Below, in pieces: positions 34,199-47,107 of a DNA stretch of 64,000 nt; position 1 is the first letter of the stretch, and each line of letters starts with the position of its first letter. Source of the DNA: Halichondria panicea (Eukaryota > Porifera > Demospongiae > Suberitida > Halichondriidae). Location of the stretch: positions 4,531,047 to 4,595,046 of the forward strand of contig NC_087388.1 of assembly GCF_963675165.1 (NCBI RefSeq), given 5' to 3'. The position numbers and the translations under genes were made by a program. Below the pieces are notes generated by a model. That model had not been told where the DNA came from, ran no database searches, and saw only the letters and a program-made list of their open reading frames with translations.

Positions 34199-37100
34199 CT
34201 AGCTGAGGTCGTACATTCTGTTTTTAATTGTTAGCGGATAACCTGACGGAGGGTCGACATAGCGATGAGCGTCTTTTTGATCAGTAAGTGTGGGTTCACA
34301 GTCACATTCTGCAGTTAAAGAAAATCGTAATCAATTATTGTTGGACATGCAAAAGCCATTCCAGATGATGATAATTATACAAGTTGTACGTTAGTCAACT
34401 CTATATAGTTATAGGACTCTCGAAAGTGGGTATTATTTTTGTAAATGATCTATATTATTATATAGCTACTAGATAGTAGCGGTACTAAATAGAAAAAGTA
34501 GGCTAATATTATGTCCATAGTAAGAGCTATAAACATTGTTCACAAATTAAACTCAGGATAAACGTTTCAAAACTTACTGAGCTGCTCCACCTCTTGAATT
34601 GTGTTCAGTAGCACCATACCGAGCTCAGTATAGCCAGAAATGGAAGTCAGTAGCCTTTCCAAAATGGCGGACAGTTGTGAGAAGGTTGGCCTCTCCTCGG
34701 GATCCTCCTTCCAACATTGACGCATCAATTCACAACTGTGTGAGGATAGAGTGGTATATACGGTCAGTTGGAATGAAAAGATAATCAAATGACTACCCTC
34801 CCGGCCCCCAATCTATCCCCTCGGAGGATTGCAGCCAGCCCCAATAATTTACCTGTCCCCAAACCAACGACAGAGCTCTGCATACATGGGATAATTACTA
34901 GAATCGATATCATCGCTGAATATACTGCTCCACGCAACTATTGTTGACGTATATAAATTATACTCAACAGAACTCAAGAGTGTACACTCACATCTCGGTG
35001 GCACAGGCTGGGTTGATAGGTCTCTTGAGTCTCTGCCCCTCCCCCAGCAGCTGGATGAGGGACAACGGGTCCACGGCAGGGTAGGGAGTCCTTCCTCCAT
35101 TGAATACCTCCCACACAGTCACACCATATGACCACTGCATGGGCGTATGGACAAGAGGTAACAGTAACAATTGATAAATCAAATTTAAGGTTAAGTCAGA
35201 AACATCCATTTCATATGGGGTTGAGGTTAGACAATGCTTGTAATAGGGCATATCTCACGGGAAGCTCTGCTATGCAATTCATGATAAAATTATGATAGTA
35301 GCTAAATGAAAGAGGAACAAACTGAATAGGATCACACAGTTGACTTGTCCTGTTGGAAGTGTGATGTGTATATATAATTATAGTGTTAGTAATCAGATCC
35401 ACGTTTTTTGTGAGCTTATAATTATATAATTATACTGTTTTGCTTCTCTTTTATCATCTGTAAGAACCACATAGATATTCAAGTTAGGAACTACTCAAGA
35501 GACATGCACTAATACTACAGTATAACTCTTTCAGTGCTTATATACGTTGTACTTGCAGTTGCAGTACGAGATGGCCTGAACACTTTCTTTATTGCTCACC
35601 CCTTCAATCCACTGGTCATACTAGGCATATGGATTGTTTGCTTCTCCTATTAGGGTCACGTGAGCGCCCATGGGAGGTACCCAACCCACATCCGTTACAG
35701 ACATACAAACAAGGGGCGTAATTAAGTGTGTAGCATGTGATCTTTAGGCAGTATATGCGTCTATATACCATGCAGCACTGGCTCACCACATCGGTTTTCT
35801 CTGTGAAGATGGCATCGTTGAGACTTTCCAAGGCCATCCATTTGAAGGGCAGCTTCACATTGGCTCGGTCGTTTTGTCTAAAGTAGCCACTAGCATAGAC
35901 GTCTTCAGCCAGACCAAAGTCCCCCACCCTGATACCCCCTCCCGAGTCCAGCCTATAATAAAAATGTGATTGCTGTCTAATTATATAATTATAGTAGTGC
36001 ATTCTATATATAAGCAAATAATGAATTTTGCATGTAATAATTATGTACACATGCACTGTCGATGGTTCACTCACATGCAGTTTCTGGCTGCAAGGTCTCG
36101 ATGGACGAACTTCTGTTCAGCTAAGTAGGCCATTCCCAGTGCTATCTGACGGCACATCTTTAGAAGTAATTTCCTTACTTCCAGAATCTATGCAATGTAT
36201 TCGTACTTGGTGCTCTTATTTTTGACCCAGCTCTGAAAAACCCCACCACCTCCTCTATTTCTATTGAGACTATACTCAGCACTATCCCCACAACACTCAC
36301 ACTAATAAATTGAACAAATCTTACTTGTTATAAAAAACATCAGTTGTGAATAATCAGTCATGCATGTATACGTAGTTAACCGTGCATGTAGTATAGCTAT
36401 AATTATTGCATGCATTGTGATGTATATGAGCTGTTGTGGATTTTATTGAGGATAAAGAGGCTGCAGAGTCAAGGAGTTGAGCACCCACTGCCAGATCTAG
36501 GCTGGTCAAACGGTGAAGTGAAAGAAATTGTGGGGTCACAGAATTCTGATTGCGATAGCAAAAGGGAATGTAGTCAGCTTCCTCCACAGGCCTCGAGAAA
36601 AAGGAAGTGGGCGTAAACACCAGGAGGGTGTAGTGTGCTTCCCCCCCCACTATCACAAACTACACACTAAGTAAAGCTCAGCTCCACCCGTGCACCTCTC
36701 TGTTGCCGGGAGACACCCACACAATACTCATACTATAAACGTATCTCTTCATACTTACCAGCATGCTGGTAGTTGGTAGATACTGAAAGCTATTTCCTTA
36801 ACCGGCCGGGCCGTAATTAACACACCTGATCAATTTCACAGTCAATGTCCAGCTCCAGACTGCTCCTCTCTCTCTTGAGATAGCCAATGAGGCTCCCATT
36901 GGCCATATATGGCATCACTATGGCAATGCCGGGACCAGCATCTAGACACACCCCAATCAGGGACATGACGTGAGGATGGTCGAATTCCTGCATCTTGTTC
37001 ACCTCACACACCATGCTCTGAACATCTGACAATGAGAACAGACCTGCAGAGTAGAGAATGACTAACGGACTAATCAGAAATGCGAAGTTGTGTGTGTTGT

Positions 37101-39232
37101 ATTGTTAGTAATTGGCCAGTAATTAATAGAACATAGTACCTGACAACGAAAACAAGCTATACATGTTTGTATTGTGGTTAAATGATGTCACCTTTTAGTG
37201 TCTTCACAGCCACCCCCTGCATAGGTACATTGTTCCAATCTGTCAGGACGCCCTTGTACACAATGCCAAATTCACCTGCGCAGTGCATGCATGACATCCC
37301 ATATAATGAAATGCATATCTTTGTTTACCTTGTCCGATTGCAGTACTGGAGAGCTTCAATTTTGAGGCAACTATTTTCATTGAGTCTGGGATGGACTCAG
37401 CAATCTCAACAAGTTCTGATTCTGTATAATAGGTCAGTTAAGATTGCATGTAACAGAGACTAAGGTGAGAATAAGAAAGTATACTGAAACTTACTAACGA
37501 GTGCAGTATTGCCGTCTACTAGATCTACCTCCTGACTTCTCCTGTAATGATGAAAATATTAAGATGATTGCATGAATAGCTGTAAACTAAGTTCACCTAT
37601 TAGCTACGAGCTCCATGATCTGCTCATGCATAGCAATTGACACGGTCTTCTTCCGAGAGTTGAGATAGAAACTGACAAAGATGATCAGCATTACACACAC
37701 TACCACTATAGCCCCCCCAAAAACACTCGGGATGATGACCTCCAGTGAAGTTCCAGCAGCCACAGGACTTGTGTACGTCAGTTGCTGGTCTAATACTTGA
37801 GCAATATTGCTCCCAATAGTCACCTGAAGGGGCATGCACAATAACAGCTAGAGTTCAATAGTCACTCACTTGTATAATGGCTGGGTTTTCTCTTTTCGGT
37901 GGCTCCAAGGGGGCGGTACAGATGACTTCACTCCCTCTCAAGCTGCCAGGTGTCTTGACACACTCCTCCCCTCCCACTGTCACTCGTATCTCACTGGTCT
38001 CCACTGAGTCGAGATTATCACCCTGAATACACATACGGTATAACAATAGGGTCACCATGCATGCTGGCTATAGCACCATATGTACCGCAATGCGTATGAG
38101 GGTCTCTGTGCCACTGGTGATATCTTGTGAGGTTTCTAATCTAAAGTTGGATGTATCTGATTGGACGCTGATGGGGAGACGTGCTTGTGTGGTGGGCGGG
38201 ACATCGTCAAACATTAGAGCGTAGTCCAATGGGGTCAGTGAGGCTGTCTTCAGGGTAGGAGTGGAGCATGTGATGGTTGTATTGTCCATAGCACTGCAGT
38301 TGCTCCTCTGTAGGGAGGGACAGTGCATCATGTACTGTATCTATTTTTGAGGGAAAACATCTAGAACAAGCCACAAAAATACTCAGTCATGAAAACAATA
38401 ATAAATTTACAACTTCGACACAAGTGGCTGCAAAAATTTCAAAAACGTCGCTATGTGTGACCATCGAAAATTATCTGCTATATACGATATAGCTTACCAG
38501 AGGAGCCCCCATTGGCTGGTGGTAGACCTCCAAAACAATCTGTTGTACCACGTCCAAATTCATTCCAGTAAAGGTCAGTGTGATGCCTCCACTAGGAATG
38601 GTGTTGCTAGGAAACACAGCAGTCACATTAATTAGGGTTGTTACGATAACTGAAGACCACTCTTGGATGGCTGGCTGACTCTAGCTGCATCAATGGACAC
38701 CACCACCAAAGCATCGGAGATGCAGTTTGCTGCTGAGATCCTGCAATTAATCTCTTCAGACTCGATAGATCTGCAGGAAAAGTTTGTAGCTATAGTATTA
38801 ATAATATTATCAAGTAGTGAGTAGGGTTGGGTCGAAAACAGCAAAAATGCCCCCTCTGGATCTCACCCAAGAAGCAAGACAAAGTTATTTTGAGTTTATA
38901 TATCTGTTGCCCATAATTATCATTTGTGACATTTGTGTGAAATATGAACTGAATTGAACATTGTATGAAAAAGTTATAAGAACAGCAAAACAACAAAAAC
39001 AACAACTTTTTGTCATTCTTCTCCTCAGGGTCTTCAGTGAGATAATTTAGAGAAGTGTAGGTCCACAGCACAAACTAGTGACATATTACTGTTCTCAGTA
39101 GCCTTGGGTACCGTAGTGCAGTAACTAATCTATTTCCTTCGAAGTTAAATTTGCTACGGTGGAAGCTACGCCCTCTTTAATGGGTGTAGAGGTGAGGTCG
39201 CCATTGTTTACCTACTGAGCATGCTCAGACAT

Positions 39233-39352
39233 CAGAGGAGGTACGACATCCGCGTGTCATCCGCATGTCTTTAACACACACATTCCGAACTTTGACCTAA
39301 GGAATGTGTGTGTTAAAGACATGCGGATGACACGTGGATGTCGTACCTCCTC
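39233..39352. mobile_element. 120-bp foldback element with 11-bp target duplication
   Basis: Arms of about 52 bases (GAGGAGGTACGACATCC ... AACACACACATTCC and its reverse complement) around a 14-base loop. TGCTCAGACAT is repeated directly at 39222-39232 and 39353-39363. Lies in the enlarged intron of receptor copy 3. Confidence 0.85.
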
Positions 39353-39810
39353 TGCTCAGACATAGCAAAAAGCACGGCCACGCCCCTCTTATCTTAGCAA
39401 TCACTTGAGATCTATAGCAACAGTGGTGTTTTGAACTGTCGATTCTTACCGCTCCAGTTAATGCTATCCGCAAGTTAAGCCGGCCTGGTTGACAAGCTCA
39501 TCTAATATTCTGAGGCTCTGAGCTGAGCTCCTTAAGCATATGAATTATTGCTACATGTACTGATTGTACAAGACCAAGAACTTTATGATAATTATCATGA
39601 CAGACACAAACTGCAACATTCTGCCTGCATATAGAAATTCAGTACAGCTAAGCATCTGAGTTAGCTGCATCAACATTCATAGTAAAGGTGGCAATGGCAC
39701 CTACTGATCTAGCTAGCACCATAGGCTATGCTGATACCTGTGAAGAAAAAATGTACAAACAAATGTAAAAAACATTTGTGAAAAAATAATGGTGAGAAGT
39801 ACGTATAGGG

Positions 39811-39879
39811 TAGCCTCGTTCCCAGGCCGGAGTCGACCTAGCGTTCAATTGGAGACGGATCGGCCTGGGAACAAGGCTA
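39811..39879. mobile_element. 69-bp TAGCCTCG palindromic element
   Basis: Starts TAGCCTCGTTCCCAGGCCGG and ends CGGCCTGGGAACAAGGCTA, the same terminal design as 45948-47035 and 53503-53590. The flanks (ATAGGG / AGTAGGG) are only partly alike, so the duplication is worn or absent. Confidence 0.7.
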
Positions 39880-40104
39880 GAAGTAGGGTTGCATCGGCTA
39901 TGGTTGCATGTTGGATGAGCTGCTCAAATACCAAAAAGGACGTGCGGAACACAAATATGGGTACTAATTATAACCCTAAAAGAAACACCTAATACAAAAC
40001 GTCATTAGTTAAAATAGTGTATGTGGTCTCCTCACTTATAAAAGTTAACTCTCTTAGACTATTATAATCATAAATAATGCATGCAGTGAAAAAAGTTTAC
40101 AAAG

Positions 40105-40668
40105 AAGTGTAAAAAATATTTTGTGAAAAAATGGGAAAGAGTAGGGTTGGAAGAGCATGTGCACTGAAGTAACAAAAAGTTCGAAAACAAGATTGTGGGT
40201 TGGTATAGTCTTTGCATGCTCTAACTAGTTGGGGATGGGGATCAATCATTTGCGATCTTTAACAGTTGGGTCCAGCACTACTTCGAGTTTGGGTGGGCAG
40301 GGCTCATCTGTAGAGTCTCAACTCAAATTTAATAATAATTACACACCATGTGTATCGATGCTGGTCCCTGGCGGAAAGAAAAGTTCGAAAAAATCCTCAT
40401 TCAAATGCGTCATTCTTATATCGAAACACATGCAAGTTGATGGTCAAATAGGGGATCGAGCGCCTCGCATAAAGAAAAAGGTGTAACGAGAAGTAGTGCT
40501 GGACCCAACTGTTAAAGATCGCAAAGATTGATCCCCATCCCCAACTAGTTAGAGCATGCAAAGACTATACCAACCCACGATCTTGTTTTCAAACTTTTTG
40601 TTACTTCAGTGCGCATGCTCTTCCAACCCTACTCTTTCCCATTTTTTCACAAAATGTTTTTTACACTT
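40105..40668. mobile_element. 564-bp foldback element with 178-bp arms
   Basis: Left arm 40105-40282 and right arm 40491-40668 are reverse complements with few mismatches. Outer ends are AAGTGTAAAAAATATTTTGT and its mirror. The 208-bp spacer contains an 85-codon open frame spanning part of the left arm, with no family resemblance. It ends 12 bases before the exon-11 donor of receptor copy 3, and a second copy of the outer end motif lies at about 39750-39790. Confidence 0.85.
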
Positions 40669-42098
40669 GTAAATTATAGTATCACTCACGATATGTTGCA
40701 AACGTAAATTGACCCACTGATCTCCAGAGAGACTCTAGTGTCCTCCTGATTACCCACGTCCAGTGCAGTCCCCCTCACAACTACTGCAGTTCCCCAGCCA
40801 TGGGTCCAAAGGTCGGAGTCACACTGCTGACAGTAGGAGCCACCGCAGTGTAGGAGCCACCGTTTACAATGGCTACTCTAGAGCCAATTGTCAGAGAGAA
40901 GACTTTTGACCCTTCTGTTATCCAATTGGTTGTCTCACACACAAACTGGTGCCATGGTATGTAACCAGTGTTGAGGAGAGTGCAAGCCACCCCTCCTAAT
41001 GTAAGGGTAGAGTTCTGAATGTCGAAAAAAGTTCCTTCGAAGTCAGTACCCATCACAGTGATTGCTGTACCACCCTCAACTGGTCCTGTGATGTAGTCAA
41101 TGTATATAATCTATCATACTTGAAACGCCTTTTATACTGGACTGTGACTATACACTACATGTTGACAATCATGCAGTGCATGTGCATGTGTACGTAAAAC
41201 GGTATAGAGTAATGATAATAATGTAGGTGATAATAATTATATACTATACGCTCACTGCATTCTTACCCGACATTGGAGTGAATGAGTTGATGACAGGGGC
41301 AGGAGGATTGTTCCTCTCAGTAATGAAAGTATTGGAGCACTCTTGCATCACCTCACAACTACCTCCACACCACCCACATGCGAACTCTGACCCCATTCTG
41401 ACTGCAATACATTCCAAATATCCACTGGCCAAGTCACGACAATCATACAACGTCACTGTGTGTGTGGGTGTGGGGTGAACTAGTAGATTGTCTGGAAGTG
41501 TCTATCCACATTATTTAATTAATTGTTGACAGATAATTATAATGGTATACCTGACATGGTGTTGCTCAGTGTTTGGTTGATATCATTCCCGTCCAGGTTA
41601 CCATAACAACCACAGGGAAACTTCCAACACCAGGGGAAAGTGTGCCGAACTATATAAACCAAATTTTCAGTAGGCACAATTATGAATGTGTTTACATGAC
41701 TGTGTGCATTATTTAATCTGCATAGCCGCACGAAGAACTGTTCCAGCTGTAACTGTTACGTGTTGCAATGCTGATAGCTTCTAATTGTATAGGCTTCTAG
41801 CTTATAGCCATATTCACAATAGCTAGTTTGATGCCAGAAGCATGCAGCAGCCATAATTATTGTGAGACTTCTGTTTCGTTAAGCTCCTCTTCCATACACT
41901 CTTGCTCTAATTTGTTTCTTGGAAACAATAATAATTTACATTAATTAATTTTATTTCGGATTGTTGCATTTTGAGTGGGCAGATTAAAGGAAACACTGTG
42001 CCAATATCTGCCATATGGCACAGGTCAAGCCTTGAACTGTGTCCTATAAAAGGAGTGATGTGTACACGGAAAGGAATGCACAAGGAATGCAACAAATC

Positions 42099-42238
42099 AG
42101 TTGTTACACAGCTCACTCGTGCGCACATTGGATATATTGGCTCAGTAGTGCACTTGCCCTCGAGGCCTGCGGCCCTCGGGCCTAAGTCACTACTGAGCCA
42201 ATATATCCCATGTGGCACTCATGCATGTGTCACAACTA
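42099..42238. repeat. Foldback repeat with CCTCGAGGCCTGCGGCCCTCGGG centre motif
   Basis: The left arm (AGTTGTTACAC..., GGATATATTGGCTCAGTAGTG) is mirrored by the right arm (CACTACTGAGCCAATATATCC..., GTGTCACAACT). The centre is strongly GC-rich with GCCCTCGAGG and GCCCTCGGGC. In an intron of receptor copy 3. Confidence 0.8.
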
Positions 42239-42382
42239 TAACATAATTATACATTATATACAAACTACTGTTGTATACACTCTAACATTTTGGAGCGAAG
42301 AAAAATGCCGAGGCGTATTAATTAGCACAGCGGAACTTGCAACATTCATGTATACATGTTAATCAAGCACGTAATTGTGTAC

Positions 42383-42596
42383 AAGTATCTATTGTGACAA
42401 ACAGTACAAGCGATCCTCTTCATTCCACAGTCACATAAGCTAACTTATTAAGTATGTATTGTGACAAACAGTACAAGCGATCCTCTTCATTCTACAGTCA
42501 CATAAGCCAACCATCACAAACTTATTAAGTATCTATTGTGACAAACAGTACAAGCGATCCTCTTCATTCCACAGTCACATAAGCTAACAATCACAT
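42383..42596. repeat. Three tandem repeats of about 67-77 bp
   Basis: Units start at 42383, 42450 and 42527. Each contains TATTGTGACAAACAGTACAA, then GCGATCCTCTTCATTC, then ACAGTCACATAAG. The intron of receptor copy 4 has the same motif once, reversed, at about 60270-60310, so the array is an expansion specific to copy 3. Confidence 0.9.
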
Positions 42597-43044
42597 AACT
42601 AGCAATGAGGCAGAGGAGGCCCTTGCCTCCTGTACTATTGAACTTCGAGTGTCATGTGACTCATCTCACTATAGCTTTTAATAGCTCTGGCTAGCTAACT
42701 TCTGGATATAGAATGAGCAGAAAATGATCGATCAGCTCTTCACTGACTGTGTTGTTGATGTAGAAAAGAGAAGAGCAGGTAAATAGTTTACTGCCATTTG
42801 CATCCACTTCTATGCGATAATTAGTGGGTATAGTTTCTGGTTAATATTTTGCGGGGGCATTGCCTCTTTCCCGTAAATTTCTAGTTACGCCCCTGTAACC
42901 AGTAAAATACTCACTTGTCCACTGCCCACTGTACACAGGATGGAGCTCTCGTTCTCATACTGAGCTGTCAGACTAACTCCATTCACTAGTACTCAAAGCC
43001 ATCCGTCTAATGGAGAGGGAAACTATGGAACAATCAGATTATGA

Positions 43045-43351
43045 CAGTGGCGTAGCCAGGATTTTGGAAATGGCAGGGCTCAAATCGGTTGAGCAGGGCC
43101 AGAGCAGGCGCTGAATAACATGGAATTTTACCTAAAAAAAAGGTAATCACTTTTCCTCAGCAGTCAGCATGCGTATTAGATGGCCCTTCCCACATTTCCA
43201 TTGAATGACATCATTCTAGTAACTATGCATGCAGTATATGTACAGTGCAGAATAGATTGACAAATCACGGTGATTCAAGCTGAGTTGGAGTTGATGGAGC
43301 ACAAAAGGGGGGGGCTCTAGCCCCGTCAGCCCCCCTCTGCCTACGCCACTG
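43045..43351. mobile_element. Non-autonomous element, CAGTGGCGTAGCC ends, 5-bp duplication
   Basis: 307 bp from CAGTGGCGTAGCCAGG to CTGCCTACGCCACTG, flanked by TATGA on both sides (43040-43044 and 43352-43356). Inside the intron between ectodomain exons 7 and 8 of receptor copy 3. Another CAGGGGCG-type right end (TAGTTACGCCCCTG) lies at about 42883-42896. Confidence 0.85.
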
Positions 43352-44811
43352 TATGATACATGTGTCATGTGACTCACGGCGGGTATGAGGTTCCTGGTGG
43401 TCAGTCGAATGTTCTGGGCCACCCTTACTGGTTGAGTGTACCCACCAGAGGGGGGGCGTGTCTAATAGGGGGCACTCAGCAGTGAAGTTGTTGCCTCCAG
43501 ACAACTGTACAGAGGATGTATAGAGATAAAGGTCACAGTGAGCTTACCTGTAGGAAGTGAGATACATTCCTGCAAGGAGCTGATGTTGCACTGCACTGCT
43601 TGTTGAGATTACACCATCCACACGGACTATTCAGCCCAAGGCAATCCTTACAGCTGTAAACAACGTTAACTGGTTATATTATTATTGATGATGTTCTTGA
43701 TTTGTCTAGTTAAATCATTTTAGCCTCATCCCCAGGCCGGCTGTCTCTATACACTGTAAAAGAAAGCACACTAAATCGTCGTGTATTTCACACATCGCAC
43801 ACTTTTTAATGTGCATACTCAGCACACTTCAGTGTAAAGTAACGCTAGGTCTTCAACTAGGTCTGAGGAAGATTATATCAGAGCATTCACTGTTTTTCAG
43901 TTGGCGAATTCCAATGACCAGTAAAACTGATTGTTTATATAATATTATGTGTGATATTTCTCCATAAAAGCTGCTGTAATCACAGAAATAGCTCTGTCCT
44001 AGCTATAGCTACACAGGCCTTGGATTGAGAAGTGCGGTCTGGGATCAAGGCTAGCTATAGATACTAGGTCTAGGTGGACTGGTATAGCTATCACGTTGTG
44101 TCAAACAAGAAGGCCTTCCTCAATGAATGAGTTGTTGAGCATCAAGTCCTGTGTGAAGGAAGGGACATTGTGGTTGCCTAAGGTGCTACCAGTTGTTGCA
44201 GACAATGAACATGGAACCATTTAACCACAAAGATTGACTAGCTATACACACATAATTTTAATAACAATTGTATAATTATTAATTTTATATTCAGTTATGG
44301 GTGGATACCTTTCTCCTGCTGAGCAATTGAAAATGGTGAGTGCTTGGTTGGTGATATCGAATGGCTCATTGAGAGAGCTCTGAAAGCCCAGCTTGATGGT
44401 TGCAGTCATTCCAGGGTAGTCAGGTACCATGAGTCCTTCAATATCACAACTGAACACTGTTCCCGGCATGACCTCAACAGCAGATACTATGATGGGTAGG
44501 AAACGTCCTTCACTGTCCGCCAGATGACAAGAGATGTTCTCTCCAGGAAGGGGGTTAGGCAGGCCAGGGGAGGTCAGAGTCATTGTGAGCTGTATAGGAG
44601 TAAGTTTATCATGATATCATGCAGACAATTAACTACATCAGCTTTACCTCAGTAGCAAGAATCTCAAGGTCAAGCACAAGTTGCATAGGCTCCACATGCA
44701 GTAGCAGCAGTGAAACAGTTGGCATTGTCCTGTGTCCATCTACTAGAAATACTGGAGTTCTGGCACTGCGTCTGACAAGAGCACTTGTTCTCCACCACAC
44801 ACCACCCACAC

Positions 44812-47107
44812 CAGGGGCGTAGCTTAATGGTTTCCTAGTTGCCCAGAAACCCCCTTGCTTGCTGAAAAATGGGTGGGGCTGATCATGTGCTGAAGCATTG
44901 ACCACGAGTAGATTAATATCCAGTCTGTATTTATTGTGCCTATAGTATTAGTTACCTTCTGCAATCCAAGATAAGAGACCAAGATCAGCCCAGTTCCTCT
45001 ACTACTGCTCAGAGTCAGACTCCAGACTGTATTTTACAGTGTATACTACTAATGGCTGGAGACTAGCAAGAATATGGATTGATATCTAGCCTGGATTTAT
45101 TTCAATGCCTATTATTAATACTAGTTTAGCTTCTGCAATCCAAGATAAGAGACCTGATTGTCAGCCCAGTTCCTCTACTGCATGCTCAGACTCCAGACTG
45201 CATGTATATGCAGTCTCACCACAATCTGATTCTCAGCCACCAACCTCAGAGCTCATGCCAATGGTACTGATCCTGGTAGTACATTTGTACTTACAACTAT
45301 AAAGTTTAGGAGATGAGGCCGAGGAGAACTGAAGCTATGACTTATCAAAATAATTATGCAGCCATAAGGGGTGTAACCGGCACAATTAAGGGGCGTGGCA
45401 ACGGAAGTGGGCGTGGTCTCAGATTTTTCGGCGCGCCGCCTTATTATGCCTCGGTGCGCATGCGCAAGCGAGGTATACGGTAGTGTGTTTGTGTGTCTGT
45501 GTAGACTGCTACAACTGCTCAAGGATGAATCAAGTGCAAGTAAGAGTTTCTATAGGCTTCTAGTCATGTTTACTTGGATTTAAATTCGTGGATTTGCAAA
45601 ATAATGCTTCGTTCTCGAGTTATGCCTAGTTTTGCTTACTTGGAATGCCATTGCAGCCTTTTCAGAAGAGCACGTAGCCAAACTTGTTTACCGAGTGTTG
45701 CTACTCTACTTAGTAGTTAGCTCTGCACTAGAACGCTTAGCTATTGGTAGCTGCAAGAGTGAGAAGAGAGCTGCAAGGCTCTGCTAATGCAGCCATTAAT
45801 TTTAGACTTGAACTTTTGGCATCAATCGTTTTTAACAACAATCATGGTCGATCATTACTCACTCTCAGAGTTTTTGCATGCAAACTAATCATGTGTATTA
45901 GTAGGCTAGCTTTATGTTATGTAGCTTTGGCATCTCCACCGAGGCATTAGCCTCGATCCCAGGCCGAGTTTTCGCTTTTATAACGGTTAGGCAAACAACT
46001 GGGCCTGGTACTAGTTGTCTGCACATGCGTCAAATTTTCATTGTATATTTGTGGTCGGCAAAAATATTTAATAAATCAATAATAGAAATTTGTACACAGA
46101 AAATGCACAGAGTGAATACACAAAAGATGCACATAGGGAGCTGCTTCACAAAGGCCTGGGGAGTTGCCAGTTGTGCTGCAGCACAATTACAGTGACCCAG
46201 GGCAACTTCAGGATGATTGAATGCCTTCAAATTACGTTTCAAAAAGATTTAGCAGGCTGCTGGACTTCTCTGATTCTAGGCCCCAACTCGTAACTCATTG
46301 CTTGAGAAAACGTAGATTCTCTTGATGTCTCTGAGCTACCCAGCAACGCTCGAATGAGCAGGTCATACTCCAGTCCTGTGTCTGTGAGTATAGGACAATA
46401 TTAAAAGAAACCAAAGACGGTAAAACCCTTACCTCAAACTGTCCAGTCTCGTCCGTTAGTATAGCCAAGAGGAGCACTGTTGGGATAGCTGGATATTAGC
46501 CATTGCTCCTGTACAGAGAAGTAGACATTTTAAATACGTGTAGATCTATACATATTAAATTTCTCGGTTATAGTGTCATTGTCGACGAGCTGATGATGGC
46601 AGCACCAAGTTCTCTAGCTCACACTCTTCACTTGATCCACCATATTAATGATGAAACTATAGTCTACCTACATTCTTGCCAAACATGAACAAGACTTGAT
46701 AGCATAGCCGGCCATAGGGCCCACACAAAAATATCTGACCTTAACAAGCTTGACAAAGCTTTATACCTCTTCCCTTGTTGTTCAGTCTTCAGAATAAGCT
46801 TCAGAGAAGAGAGAAGCTTCAGCTAAGAGCCATTCCAATCGATTCCAATAATGATAAAACGGGAACTGACTTCTAGTACACGATAGTACACGAATATAAA
46901 TGTCACGAAAGTGAACGAGAATATCCATTCGTCAGAATCTGACGAACGATTGACGCATGCGCAGACAACTAGTACCAGGCCCAGTTGTTCGCCTAACCGT
47001 TATAAAAGCGAAAACTCGGCCTGGGATCGAGGCTACCGAGGCATCAGCACCTTCGGTGCTTTCATTCCTTCAGAAACCCCTTTAGTAAATGTCTAGCTAC
47101 GCCCCTG
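44812..47107. mobile_element. 2.3 kb transposon inside the PSI1 exon of receptor copy 3
   Basis: Begins CAGGGGCGTAGCT and ends AGCTACGCCCCTG. The coding sequence on each side is that of the PSI1 exon, joined by the 5-bp duplication CACAC (44807-44811 and 47108-47112). Copy 2 shows the empty site. No transposase frame was recognised, so it looks non-autonomous or composite. It carries inside it a complete element of a different family (45948-47035) and other repeats known from 3.9 kb and 6.7 kb. Confidence 0.88.
45948..47035. mobile_element. 1088-bp element, 86-bp terminal inverted repeats, 9-bp duplication
   Basis: Terminal repeats start TAGCCTCGATCCCAGGCCGA and run about 86 bases, with two mismatches, to TGCGTCAA. 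CCGAGGCAT is repeated directly on both sides (45939-45947 and 47036-47044). No transposase frame recognised. Related ends are at 17738-17822, 39811-39879 and 53503-53590. The 9-bp duplication would suit a Mutator-like family (inference). Nested inside 44812-47107. Confidence 0.88.

Noticed and set aside
34599-34784. Plus-strand open frames across receptor copy 3 exons (also 36028-36225, 36410-36616)
   Set aside because: They are antisense to conserved kinase exons or lie in introns; conservation follows the minus-strand frame.
40229-40486. 85-codon open frame as a gene
   Set aside because: It overlaps the arm and spacer of a foldback element and resembles no family.
42383-42596. CRISPR-like array
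   Set aside because: Three units of 67-77 bp with no distinct spacers, in an intron of an animal gene. It is an ordinary tandem expansion.
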